Part shown: one piece after another, positions 24,938-32,611 of the stretch
Layout of the letters: each line of letters opens with the position of its first letter
Position numbering within the stretch: position 1 is the first letter of the stretch
Origin: an uncultured Bacteroidota bacterium
GTDB lineage: Bacteria; Bacteroidota; Bacteroidia; B-17B0; Aurantibacillaceae
Length of the DNA stretch: 64,000 bases
Assembly: GCA_937873155.1 (NCBI GenBank)
Contig: CALMVZ010000003.1
Span: 1 to 64,000, forward strand
Direction: 5' to 3'
Notes under the pieces: model-generated
Databases searched by the model: none
The model's input: the letters and a program-made list of their open reading frames with translations, nothing else
What the model was told of the DNA's origin: nothing
Translations under genes and position numbers: made by a program

Positions 24938-25138
24938 ATGCCAAAAATGAAAACAAACTCCAGTGCTAAAAAGCGTTTCGCTTTCACTGGTAGCGGTAAG
25001 ATCAAAAGGAAACGTGCTTTCAAGAATCACATCCTTACCAAAAAAGAAAAAGACCGTAAAAGGGCTTTAGGTAAGATGGCTATCGTTAGCAAAGAAGACT
25101 TAGGTAACGTGAAAATGTTACTTTGCTTAGGTAAGTAA
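24938..25138 (+). CDS. rpmI: 50S ribosomal protein bL35
   Basis: 66 residues, very basic. Typical [32 protein letters not shown] (quoted in part: [12 protein letters not shown] and GSGKIKR) with ILTKK. Standard length. 32 nt after infC, A-rich leader and no SD, as usual in this phylum. The 106 nt to rplT has no obvious gene; a ribosomal-protein L20 leader could be there but no structure was convincing. Confidence 0.97.
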   Translation: MPKMKTNSSAKKRFAFTGSGKIKRKRAFKNHILTKKEKDRKRALGKMAIVSKEDLGNVKMLLCLGK

Positions 25139-25244
25139 CCAATTGAAATTATCGAGACGGTAAAAAACAAAACAAATGTTTAACCCGGATTTCAGTAAAA
25201 AGAGCTTAACAGCCACTGAATTCCAAAACTAAAAACAAAAAGAA

Positions 25245-25589
25245 ATGCCAAGAAGTGTCAACCACGAAGCCAGCAGGGCTCGCAGAAAAAAGATCCTGAA
25301 CCTTACAAAAGGGTATTGGGGAGCAAGAGGTAATGTATGGACCATTGCTAAAAACACATTAGAAAAAGGTTTACAGTACGCATACCGTGACCGTAAGAAT
25401 AAAAAGCGTACTATGCGCGGTCTATGGATCCAGCGTATCAATGCAGGTGTTAGAGAGCACGGTATGAGCTACTCTGAATTCATTGGTAAATTAAATGCTA
25501 AAGGATTAAAATTGAACCGTAAAGTTCTTGCTGACTTAGCAATGAACCATCCTGAAGCTTTTAAAGCTGTAGTTAACCAGGTAAAATAG
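25245..25589 (+). CDS. rplT: 50S ribosomal protein bL20
   Basis: 114 residues. Starts [18 protein letters not shown], with [14 protein letters not shown] and the [20 protein letters not shown] block binding 23S rRNA. Early assembly protein. Last gene of the thrS-infC-rpmI-rplT run, followed by a 13-bp terminator 20 nt downstream. Confidence 0.98.
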   Translation: MPRSVNHEASRARRKKILNLTKGYWGARGNVWTIAKNTLEKGLQYAYRDRKNKKRTMRGLWIQRINAGVREHGMSYSEFIGKLNAKGLKLNRKVLADLAMNHPEAFKAVVNQVK

Positions 25590-25608
25590 TATACTAAATT
25601 ATATTTAG

Positions 25609-25649
25609 AAGCCCCTGAAGCGTACTTGTTCTGCTTCAGGGGCTTTTTA
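25609..25649 (+). terminator. Terminator after rplT, duplicate core
   Basis: Perfect 13-bp stem AAGCCCCTGAAGC/GCTTCAGGGGCTT, loop GTACTTGTTCT (25622-25632), then a T run. The 29 bases at 25613-25641 are identical to 27033-27061. Confidence 0.92.
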
Positions 25650-25679
25650 TTTCCAATAATTTTAGCCATATTTGTTTAT

Positions 25680-26549
25680 ATGAAGAAACCCATTTTGATC
25701 TTCACTGCAATGCTATTTTTAGCATCCTGCGGTAACGATTCGGCCGATAGCGATAAAGCAGGCCTATCCGATAGTTTAGCAACCGTAAATACTGAAACCA
25801 CAACTCCGGTCGAAGAAGATGGTGATGATGTTGTATTGCCCAGCTCAATGCGTATAGCGAGCATTTTTAAACGTTCAGGATTAAAATTCATTGAATCCAG
25901 TTTAAACTCTTTGGATAATTCTAAGAATTATAAAACGAGTTTTGTTAAAGCCTTGAACCTTGGAGTTTATTCGGCTGATATGGCTTATTGTTTATTGAAT
26001 AAGCAATATGCTTTAAGTAAGAATTATTTAAAGGGCAGTAAAGACATCGGCGGTGAGCTTGGATTGAACAGCGCCTTTGAAGCAAATAATTTAGCAAAAC
26101 GTTTCGAAAGTAATATGAATGCCGGTAAAGATGATTCTTTATTGAGTATCATTTCTGATCTGCAATTAGAAACCGATGTTGTGCTTGAAAAAAGCAATAA
26201 CCAGCATATCTCAACCATTATTTTCGCAGGTGCATGGATCGAAACTTTGTATTCAGCTTCACAGGTTTATAAAAGCGGAGAGCAAAGTATTATTCCTGCT
26301 ATAATAGAACAAGTGAGTCTTGTAGACAACATCCTTGCCGTCCTTGAAAAACAAAAAGGTAATGATGCCGGTATTCCGACATTGATCGCAAGTCTGAATT
26401 CAATAAAAGCTGATTTTAATGCGATCAGTGCTTTAAAGGATAAGGATCTTGATGAACTGGATTATACCAAAACAACTTTCAATAAAGATGAGATAACCAG
26501 GCTCTGCGATAAGATCATTGCTTCACGTAACACAATTGTAAAAGGCTAA
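25680..26549 (+). CDS. Conserved Bacteroidetes lipoprotein of unknown function
   Basis: 289 residues from ATG 25680 (MKKPILIFTAMLFLASC). A longer reading frame upstream would cross the rplT terminator, so the short start is right. Lipobox LASC, then a low-complexity acidic linker (DSADSDKAGLSDS, VEEDGDDVV). The remainder is helical: PSSMRIASIFKRSGLKF, KALNLGVYSADMAYCLLNK, NNLAKRFESNMN. I know of similar lipoproteins across Bacteroidetes but no function. Probably co-transcribed with 26561-27013 (11 nt apart). Confidence 0.75.
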   Translation: MKKPILIFTAMLFLASCGNDSADSDKAGLSDSLATVNTETTTPVEEDGDDVVLPSSMRIASIFKRSGLKFIESSLNSLDNSKNYKTSFVKALNLGVYSADMAYCLLNKQYALSKNYLKGSKDIGGELGLNSAFEANNLAKRFESNMNAGKDDSLLSIISDLQLETDVVLEKSNNQHISTIIFAGAWIETLYSASQVYKSGEQSIIPAIIEQVSLVDNILAVLEKQKGNDAGIPTLIASLNSIKADFNAISALKDKDLDELDYTKTTFNKDEITRLCDKIIASRNTIVKG

Positions 26550-26560
26550 AAGAAAAACGT

Positions 26561-27013
26561 ATGAAACATTCAAAACTATATATAGTATTATTTATTTCGG
26601 CGTTCGCTTTTTCCTTCTACCAGGAAACGCCTGCCGAATGCGATCCTAAAGGATTAAAAGATAAAGCAAAGAATCAATTGGATCCTTATGAGTATGACAG
26701 CAGTAAGATCACGCGTTTAAAACATACTACAAAAGACCAGGTTAAAGAAGTGGAGATCCCAATGTTCATTGGTGAAAAGTATAAACTCGCTTTTAACCTT
26801 GAAGCTTTAAAGAAAACTTTAGAGATCAACATCTATAATAAAGATAAAGAAAGCAAGAACCGTAAGCTGTTGTACTCGAACAAAGATAAATTCGAAAAGG
26901 AGTTTACATTAGAGTTCAGCCGTATGCGCCATGTATTTATCGATTATAGTATTCCTGCCGGAACGAATGGTGAGGATTTGGGTTGCGCTGTGTTTGTATT
27001 AGGGTTTAAGTGA
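26561..27013 (+). CDS. Secreted protein of unknown function
   Basis: 150 residues. Signal peptide MKHSKLYIVLFISAFAFSFYQ with cleavage near AFS. One conserved-looking N-terminal Cys (AECDPK) and one near the end (LGCAVFVLGFK) could form a disulfide. The body has a regular alternating pattern, VEIPMFIGEKYKLAF and RHVFIDYSIPAG, suggesting a beta-sandwich. I do not recognise a family. It shares an operon with the preceding lipoprotein and ends at a terminator that also serves hpf on the other strand. Confidence 0.65.
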   Translation: MKHSKLYIVLFISAFAFSFYQETPAECDPKGLKDKAKNQLDPYEYDSSKITRLKHTTKDQVKEVEIPMFIGEKYKLAFNLEALKKTLEINIYNKDKESKNRKLLYSNKDKFEKEFTLEFSRMRHVFIDYSIPAGTNGEDLGCAVFVLGFK

Positions 27014-27026
27014 TCTGATGTATAAT

Positions 27027-27067
27027 AAAAAGCCCTGAAGCGTACTTGTTCTGCTTCAGGGCTTTTT
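27027..27067. terminator. Bidirectional terminator between 27013 and hpf
   Basis: Stem AAAAAGCCCTGAAGC/GCTTCAGGGCTTTTT with loop GTACTTGTTCT (27042-27052). T runs follow on both strands, fitting the convergent genes. Its core is identical to the terminator after rplT. Confidence 0.88.
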
Positions 27068-27088
27068 TTATGCAGTAAGAATAAAAAC

Positions 27089-27388
27089 TTATTTAACTAA
27101 GTGTTTTTCTTTATGTTTAATGATCTGTGTTTTTAATGCATCGCAAGCTGTATCTACCGCTTCTTCAAATGTTGAGCATTGTTTTTTCGCGAATAACTCC
27201 TGTCCCGGTGTATTCAATTTTATCTCGGCGATCTTATTCTGGTTCTCATCACCTTTTTCCAAACGTAAAATGACATTACTGCTGATGATAGCTTCGTGGA
27301 ATGTTCTCAGTTTTTCAACTTTACCTTCAATGTGTGCAATTAATTTTTTGTCAGCATCGAAATGAATTGACTGGATGTTTGTTTTCAT
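27089..27388 (-). CDS. hpf: Ribosome hibernation-promoting factor, short form
   Basis: 99 residues, HPF/RaiA (S30AE) fold: MKTNIQSIHFDADKKLIAHIEGKVEKL, with HEAIISSNVILRL and the strand-helix end CSTFEEAVDTACDALKTQI. Short HPF lacks the C-terminal dimerisation domain. It binds the 30S decoding region and blocks translation in stationary phase. Order rpsU-xerC-hpf is conserved in Bacteroidetes, but no tRNA cluster or tuf follows. It has a strong SD (AAAAAGGAGG, 8 nt before ATG) and a structured upstream leader, unlike its neighbours. Confidence 0.9.
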   Translation of the reverse strand: MKTNIQSIHFDADKKLIAHIEGKVEKLRTFHEAIISSNVILRLEKGDENQNKIAEIKLNTPGQELFAKKQCSTFEEAVDTACDALKTQIIKHKEKHLVK

Positions 27389-27396
27389 AACCTTGT

Positions 27397-27472
27397 CCTC
27401 CTTTTTATTGGTTTTTAGCCTGTTGGATCTCTATTCGTAGAATCCACACTCCAACATTACGTGAATCCTACG
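27397..27472 (-). promoter_or_regulatory. Possible pseudoknot leader and SD of hpf
   Basis: On the minus strand CGTAGGATTCAC (27472-27461) pairs with GTGGATTCTACG (27447-27436): 12 bp with two G-U pairs, 13-nt loop. Loop bases TGTTGGA (27456-27450) are complementary to TCCAACA (27427-27421), giving a 7-bp second stem. The SD AAAAAGGAGG (27406-27397) follows 14 nt later. Confidence 0.5.
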
Positions 27473-27480
27473 TGTTTTAA

Positions 27481-28374
27481 TTACTCACCCGAACGCGGAT
27501 GAGCTTGTTTGTATGTTTTCTTTAATTTCTCTATAGTGTTGTGCGTGTAAATTTGTGTAGCTGATAAATTCGCGTGGCCTAATAATTCCTTCACTGCATT
27601 TATATCAGCACCGTTATTCAGTAAATGAGTTGCAAAAGTGTGACGTAAAACGTGAGGGCTTTTTTTACCTAAGGTAGTGATCTGAGAAAGATACTTAGTT
27701 ACAAGTTTATATACTTCGGTTTCTCTCAAGGGTTTGTTTTTTAGGGATACGAATAGTGAAGGGTTTGATAGACCCTCCATCTTTTTTACTTCAAAATAAG
27801 CCTCCAGGTTGCGTTTTAATTCTAAAGAGATCGGAATTATCCGTTCTTTATTCCGCTTGCCAAGAACTTTAATAGTAAGGTTGTATAGGTCAAGACTTTG
27901 CTCATTAAGATTAATTAACTCAATTCTTCTTAAACCCGTTTGGTACAGGATGTCTAAAAGAAGTTTATCCCGCATACCGATAAATCCTGCCTCAAATTCA
28001 ACACCTTCAAAAAGTTGTTCCATATTCGTTTCATCAACAAATACGGGCAGTTTTTTTGGTGTTTTAGGAGCAACAATTTTTTGTAAGGGGTTTGTTTTAA
28101 TAAGATCATTGCGGAGAAGATATTTGTAGAATGATTTAAGGCTGGATAATTTCCTGTTCACACTCCTGGCCGCAACACCGTTATCTAATAATTTCGCTAC
28201 CCAGCTCCGAACGATAAGATGATTGATGTTCAGGAGATCCGGATCAGATAATTCTTCCTTCACAAATTCCCGGAATTGTAAGAGATCTGTTTGGTAGGAT
28301 AGGGCTGTGTGTTTAGAGAGCTTCTTTTCGTGGCTGATGTGATCAATGAAATTATCGAGATGATTAACCGCCAT
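27481..28374 (-). CDS. xerC: XerC/XerD-type tyrosine recombinase
   Basis: 297 residues. N-terminal SAM-like core-binding domain, then catalytic domain with Arg (TGLRRIEL), Lys (LGKRNKER), [10 protein letters not shown], the second His ([11 protein letters not shown]) and the nucleophile Tyr in [10 protein letters not shown]. The length is that of chromosomal XerC/D, which resolve chromosome dimers at dif. It lies between rpsU and hpf in a conserved housekeeping order, so I do not read it as a mobile-element integrase. Which of XerC or XerD it is cannot be decided. Confidence 0.88.
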   Translation of the reverse strand: MAVNHLDNFIDHISHEKKLSKHTALSYQTDLLQFREFVKEELSDPDLLNINHLIVRSWVAKLLDNGVAARSVNRKLSSLKSFYKYLLRNDLIKTNPLQKIVAPKTPKKLPVFVDETNMEQLFEGVEFEAGFIGMRDKLLLDILYQTGLRRIELINLNEQSLDLYNLTIKVLGKRNKERIIPISLELKRNLEAYFEVKKMEGLSNPSLFVSLKNKPLRETEVYKLVTKYLSQITTLGKKSPHVLRHTFATHLLNNGADINAVKELLGHANLSATQIYTHNTIEKLKKTYKQAHPRSGE

Positions 28375-28460
28375 GCCTTCCTGAAAATAAAAATTCCTGA
28401 ATCGAAGTTATGTAATTCAATTCAGGAATGCAATATAGGACAATATCTACCTTAGGCAGA

Positions 28461-28658
28461 CTATTTCTCGATCTCTCCGTTTTGAAGCTTTTGCTTGTAA
28501 ACCGCTTTGATGATCTCTTCACGGCGACGAACAGATGGCTTTGTAAATTGTTTACGTGCGCGCAATTGTTTTACAACACCTGTTTTTTCAAACTTCTTCT
28601 TGAATTTTTTTAAGGCCTTTTCAATTGTATCGCCTTCTTTAACTTGTACTATTAACAT
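28461..28658 (-). CDS. rpsU: 30S ribosomal protein bS21
   Basis: 65 residues, basic: LIVQVKEGDTIEKALKKFKKKFEKTGVVKQL then ARKQFTKPSVRRREEIIK. Lies near the 3' end of 16S rRNA; in Flavobacterium bS21 is linked to anti-SD sequestration. Promoter TATATTTG at 28693-28686 gives a leader of about 25 nt. Upstream of the ATG only AAGAGAAACGAA is found, with no GGAGG, whereas rpsU in some relatives keeps an SD. Confidence 0.95.
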   Translation of the reverse strand: MLIVQVKEGDTIEKALKKFKKKFEKTGVVKQLRARKQFTKPSVRRREEIIKAVYKQKLQNGEIEK

Positions 28659-28685
28659 TTCGTTTCTCTTTTAATTTTAGGAACG

Positions 28686-28693
28686 CAAATATA
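28686..28693 (-). promoter_or_regulatory. rpsU -7 element
   Basis: Minus-strand TATATTTG, 27 nt before the rpsU ATG; likely drives rpsU-xerC-hpf. Confidence 0.6.
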
Positions 28694-28794
28694 TTAAATT
28701 TTCCGTATTTCCACAATTTTAAATTTTATAGCGCTATGAGTTCCAATACTTTATGAATTTGATTAAAACTCTGAAAATCAATATCTTATACTAA

Positions 28795-29508
28795 TTAAAA
28801 ATTTGGTTTCAGCAGATATTTGCTATAGAAATCCACAATAACTTTTACAGCCTCATCAGCGGTATCAACAATTGTGAACAAAGCCAGGTCTTCCGGATGG
28901 ATATTACTTTCCTTCTTATGCATGATCTCTTTTATCCATTCAACCAGGCCTTCCCAATAATCCCGTCCAACCAAAACAACCGGAAATGAAGCGATCTTAT
29001 GTGTTTGCACCAGGGTTAACGATTCAAATAATTCATCTATCGTTCCAAATCCACCCGGCATGCCAATAAATCCCTGGGAGTATTTTAAGAAAATAGTTTT
29101 GCGCACAAAGAAATAATGGAAGTCGATGCTCTTATCCCTGTCAATAAAATCATTTGGCTTTTGTTCGAATGGCAATTCAATGTTCAATCCAACTGACTTT
29201 CCTTTGCCGCGCTTCGCTCCTTTGTTAGCAGCTTCCATAATGCCGGGACCGCCGCCGGTGATAACACCGTAACCTTCTTGTGTTAACTTAAAAGCGATCT
29301 CTTCAGCTAAAATATAATATTTGTTATCCGGTTTTGTACGGGCACTTCCGAAAATAGAAACGCAAGGACCGATCTTACTCATTTTATCGAAGCCCTCAAC
29401 GAACTCACTCATAATTTTAAAGATCTGCCAGCTGTCACTCGCTTTTATATCGTTCCAGTCTTTCTCTGCAAAAGCTCTTCTTATTTTGTCATCTTGTCTT
29501 TCAGTCAT
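28795..29508 (-). CDS. LOG-family (TIGR00730) nucleotide phosphoribohydrolase
   Basis: 237 residues, Rossmann-fold LOG family. Has ITGGGPGIMEAANKGA and the signature PGGFGTIDELFE, both characteristic of cytokinin-riboside monophosphate phosphoribohydrolases; bacterial members often cleave AMP-type nucleotides or act in purine homeostasis. It has an N-terminal extension of about 40 residues, KIRRAFAEKDWNDIKASDSW, seen in the long bacterial group. The gene follows ruvX on the same strand with 19 nt between. Confidence 0.88.
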   Translation of the reverse strand: MTERQDDKIRRAFAEKDWNDIKASDSWQIFKIMSEFVEGFDKMSKIGPCVSIFGSARTKPDNKYYILAEEIAFKLTQEGYGVITGGGPGIMEAANKGAKRGKGKSVGLNIELPFEQKPNDFIDRDKSIDFHYFFVRKTIFLKYSQGFIGMPGGFGTIDELFESLTLVQTHKIASFPVVLVGRDYWEGLVEWIKEIMHKKESNIHPEDLALFTIVDTADEAVKVIVDFYSKYLLKPNF

Positions 29509-29527
29509 AATTCTAAAGATACGGATT

Positions 29528-29944
29528 TTATAGTTTAATAAAGTCTAAATAGTTCTGTAAAATAATTGTCGCACTCACCATATCTACGGTTTCTTTATTC
29601 TGGCGCGCTTTCTTTTTTAATCCTCCTAATAACATAGCTTGTTGTGCCATTGCAGAAGTGAAGCGTTCATCATAACGTTCAATTCTCATGTTCGGAAATT
29701 TATTTCTCAGGTGTTTAACAAAAGGTTCAATGAATCTTGCGCTGTCGGATGCTTCGTTACGTAAAGTTTTAGGTTCGCCCACAACAATACATTCCACCTC
29801 TTCTTTTTTTAAATAATCTTCCAGGAATTTGATCACATCTTTGCTGTGTACAGTCGTTAAACCATTAGCGATCATCTTTAACGGATCGGTCACCGCTAAT
29901 CCAACACGTTTACTCCCATAATCTATTGCTATAATGCGTGGCAT
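29528..29944 (-). CDS. ruvX: RuvX/YqgF family RNase H-fold protein
   Basis: 138 residues. YqgF fold: IAIDYGSKRVGLAVTDP with catalytic Asp near residue 7, then VVGEPKTLRNEAS, ERYDERFTSAMAQ and the DMVSATIILQNYL end with Asp. Proposed roles are pre-16S rRNA 5' end processing or Holliday junction resolution. Normal length. Its start is 173 nt from pfkA, across a repetitive intergenic region. Confidence 0.92.
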   Translation of the reverse strand: MPRIIAIDYGSKRVGLAVTDPLKMIANGLTTVHSKDVIKFLEDYLKKEEVECIVVGEPKTLRNEASDSARFIEPFVKHLRNKFPNMRIERYDERFTSAMAQQAMLLGGLKKKARQNKETVDMVSATIILQNYLDFIKL

Positions 29945-29974
29945 ATTGTAAAATTACATGTTTTTGTGGAGAAG

Positions 29975-30100
29975 TTATAAAGTTAGCGGTTATTAGTTAT
30001 AGGTTGTCGGTTATTGGTTATCAGTTACAAATCTCTCTAACCTATTACATCAATAACCTTATAACCTAATAACAAATAACCCTATAACCTAATAAGTTTA
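29975..30100. repeat. Word-reiterated inverted repeat upstream of pfkA
   Basis: Left arm reiterates GGTTATTAGTTATAGG; right arm reiterates TAACCTAATAAC and ATAACCTTATAACC. The two halves are loosely complementary over about 40 nt each. Confidence 0.5.
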
Positions 30101-30105
30101 TAACG

Positions 30106-30113
30106 TATATTTG
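30106..30113 (+). promoter_or_regulatory. pfkA -7 element
   Basis: TATATTTG, 4 nt before the GTG at 30118, predicting a leaderless transcript. Confidence 0.55.
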
Positions 30114-30117
30114 ATTA

Positions 30118-31086
30118 GTGAAAAAAATCGGCATAATTACATCAGGTGGAGATTCTCCGGGCATGAATGCTTGCCTGCGCGCCGTTGTACGGGCAGCTGT
30201 TCATTTCAACATGGAAGTAACGGGTTTTTACAAAGGCTACGAAGGATTGATCGATAACGATTATGTGAATTTGAACACAACTTCTGTTTCCGGAATTATT
30301 CAAAGAGGCGGAACAATTTTAAAGACCGCAAGAAGCAAACGCTTTTTTACTGACGAAGGACAGAATAAAGCCGCACAGCATTTAAAAGATCATGGCATCG
30401 GAGGTTTTGTTGTTATAGGTGGAGATGGAAGTTTTAAAGGCGCAATAGAACTTTCGAAAAAAATAGATATTCCGATCATTGGTTGTCCTGGTACTATCGA
30501 TAATGATCTTATCGGTACAGATTTTACTATTGGTTACGATACAGCTATAAATACGGTTGTTGAAGCTGTAGATAAGATCCGTGATACTGCAGAAAGTCAT
30601 GATAGAATTTTTGTGATAGAAGTCATGGGACGTGATGCAGGTTTAATAGCGATACGTAGTGCAATTGCAAGCGGGGCCGAAGCTTTATTGGTTCCGGAAA
30701 TGAAGAATGATATCGAAGTTCTTATAGGGAAGATCAAAAATTGGAGGACTAGCAAATCAAGTAAAATAGTTATCGTTGCTGAAGGCGAACAATATGGCGG
30801 TGCTTACAAAGTTGCTGAGCTGATCAAAAAAGAATCTCCTGAGTTCGATGTCCGCGTTACAGTTCTTGGTCATATCCAGCGTGGGGGAAATCCAACTTGT
30901 ATGGAACGTGTAAACGCAAGTTTAATGGGCTATAATGCCGTTATCGCTCTCAGAAACGGAAGAAGAAATGATATGGTAGGCATCATCAACAATAAAATTA
31001 CATTCACCCCTTTCGAAAAGTCGGTCAAACATATCGAACAATTAGACCGGAATTTATTAAACATGATAGAAGTACTATCAAGCTAG
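30118..31086 (+). CDS. pfkA: ATP-dependent 6-phosphofructokinase
   Basis: 322 residues, PfkA family. Visible: ITSGGDSPGMNACLRA (ATP), VIGGDGSFKGA, CPGTIDNDL with catalytic Asp, MGRDAGLIA (fructose-6-phosphate), and LGHIQRGGNP. GTG start at 30118 is chosen: the promoter box is just before it and there is no ATG near. Phosphorylates fructose-6-phosphate in glycolysis. 7 nt precede the TPR gene, so they are probably co-transcribed. Confidence 0.96.
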   Translation: MKKIGIITSGGDSPGMNACLRAVVRAAVHFNMEVTGFYKGYEGLIDNDYVNLNTTSVSGIIQRGGTILKTARSKRFFTDEGQNKAAQHLKDHGIGGFVVIGGDGSFKGAIELSKKIDIPIIGCPGTIDNDLIGTDFTIGYDTAINTVVEAVDKIRDTAESHDRIFVIEVMGRDAGLIAIRSAIASGAEALLVPEMKNDIEVLIGKIKNWRTSKSSKIVIVAEGEQYGGAYKVAELIKKESPEFDVRVTVLGHIQRGGNPTCMERVNASLMGYNAVIALRNGRRNDMVGIINNKITFTPFEKSVKHIEQLDRNLLNMIEVLSS

Positions 31087-31093
31087 ATCAATT

Positions 31094-32509
31094 ATGAAAA
31101 GAATAATTTTAATAACCCTGTTATTTGCAGGTAGGCTTGCTGCACAAAATCCTGATGTACGTGATCATTTTCAAACTGCTTTTGATCTTTATGAGCAGGG
31201 AAAATTCCAGGAGTCGATCATCGAATACACGAATTATATCAACACGCATCCGAAAGGAGATACAGCATACTATAACCGCGCCCTTGGTAAATACAGGATG
31301 ACAGATTATAAAGATGCGATCGCTGATTACAATACCGCTATTGAAAAAGGAAGAAAATCTTATGATGTGTATTATGGCCGCGCCCTCTGTAATTTTTACT
31401 TAAAGAAATATAATGAAGCGATAGTTGATTTTGATAAAGCTATCTCTTTAAACCCTCAATACGGAAAATCTTACGTTTACAAGGGAGCAAGTTTGTATAA
31501 TCTTGAAAAATACAAAGAAGCTTTACCTGTTGCGAATAAAGGCTGTGAATTGGCTGCAACTTACGAGTGGGCGTTTTATTACAGGAGTAAAATAAAATTT
31601 CATTTGGATGATCTTGCAGGCGCATTTGATGATGCCGATAAAGCAGTAAAATTAAAACCTAATTCTGATATTTATTTTCAAAGAGGTTACGTGGCCCTGG
31701 AACAGAAAAAATATGAATTTTCTATACAGGATTATGACAGTGTGATCGCACATAGTCATAAAGATGCGGATGCGTATTACAACCGCGGACTTGCTAAATA
31801 TGATCTTGGTTTGTCCGAAAAGGCAAAAATAGATTTTGATAAATCGTTGGAAGTCGATCCGTCGAAATCTGACGCGTATCATAACCGTGGACTTTGTAAA
31901 TATTATTTAGGGTCTTATAAAGATGCGGTCACCGATTTCAATGCAGTAATCGACCTGAATCCTAAATTCTATAAGGCATATACTTTCCGTGGAGCTGCAT
32001 TGTATTTTTTAAAGCAGTATGATGATGCACTTGCTGATCTGAATAAATCGATATCAATGAAAAAAGATTACGAAACCTCATATTATTACAGGGCGATGAT
32101 AAAATATATGCTGGTGAATGATACAGGTGCGATCAATGATTGTAACAAAGCTTTAGCGATCAAAAAACATTACGATACCTATGTTCAGCGTGCCTTAAGT
32201 AAATACCAATTGAAAGATTATGCTGGAGCTCTTGCTGATAACACAGAAGCGATCACCATGAACCCTAAATATTCAAAAGCGTATTACGAAAGGGGTATGT
32301 GTTATTTCGCACAGCAAAATGACGGAAAAGCTATCGAAGATTTTACAAAAGCCATCGAGATCAAACCTACTTATGCTGATGCTTTTTATTACAGGGGATT
32401 ATCAAATAATTATTTAGGTAAAAAGACAGAAGCCTGCGCTGATCTGAAAAAAGCAATTGATAACGGTCACGAAAAAGCTTCAAACAAATTTACGGAACTT
32501 TGTAAATAA
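31094..32509 (+). CDS. Secreted tetratricopeptide-repeat protein
   Basis: 471 residues. Signal peptide (MKRIILITLLFAGRLAAQ) then almost continuous TPR units of 34 residues: about 12 copies, each with the W/Y-x-GxAxYxxxxYxxAIxDFxxAI pattern, such as AYYNRALGKYRMTDYKDAIADY and AYHNRGLCKYYLG. No enzyme domain. The repeat lattice suggests a protein-binding scaffold in the periplasm or surface; in Bacteroidetes such proteins assist envelope assembly, but the partner is unknown. Cys-terminated end (FTELCK). Confidence 0.85.
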   Translation: MKRIILITLLFAGRLAAQNPDVRDHFQTAFDLYEQGKFQESIIEYTNYINTHPKGDTAYYNRALGKYRMTDYKDAIADYNTAIEKGRKSYDVYYGRALCNFYLKKYNEAIVDFDKAISLNPQYGKSYVYKGASLYNLEKYKEALPVANKGCELAATYEWAFYYRSKIKFHLDDLAGAFDDADKAVKLKPNSDIYFQRGYVALEQKKYEFSIQDYDSVIAHSHKDADAYYNRGLAKYDLGLSEKAKIDFDKSLEVDPSKSDAYHNRGLCKYYLGSYKDAVTDFNAVIDLNPKFYKAYTFRGAALYFLKQYDDALADLNKSISMKKDYETSYYYRAMIKYMLVNDTGAINDCNKALAIKKHYDTYVQRALSKYQLKDYAGALADNTEAITMNPKYSKAYYERGMCYFAQQNDGKAIEDFTKAIEIKPTYADAFYYRGLSNNYLGKKTEACADLKKAIDNGHEKASNKFTELCK

Positions 32510-32512
32510 TTG

Positions 32513-32606
32513 TCAGGGCTAAAGTCCTGATTCAAATCCATACTTTAAACCCCGGACTTAAGTCCGGGGTTTTTGCAATATAAAAAGGAAAGGGCTTTAG
32601 CCCTGA
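32513..32606. repeat. 94-bp inverted-repeat element with a perfect 26-bp central palindrome
   Basis: TCAGGGCTAAAGTCCT (from 32513) and AGGGCTTTAGCCCTGA (32591-32606) form arms. The centre is a perfect palindrome 32547-32572 (half AAACCCCGGACTT). It fills the gap between the convergent TPR and gldA genes and may also terminate both. Similar layouts are familiar in Bacteroidetes genomes. Confidence 0.75.
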
Positions 32607-32611
32607 AAGAA

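Noticed and set aside
25139-25244. L20 autoregulatory leader between rpmI and rplT
   Set aside because: No convincing long-range pairing mimicking 23S rRNA could be drawn.
27481-28374. Tyrosine recombinase as integrase of a mobile element
   Set aside because: It sits in the conserved rpsU-xerC-hpf order, has XerC/D length, and no tRNA, att repeats or cargo flank it.
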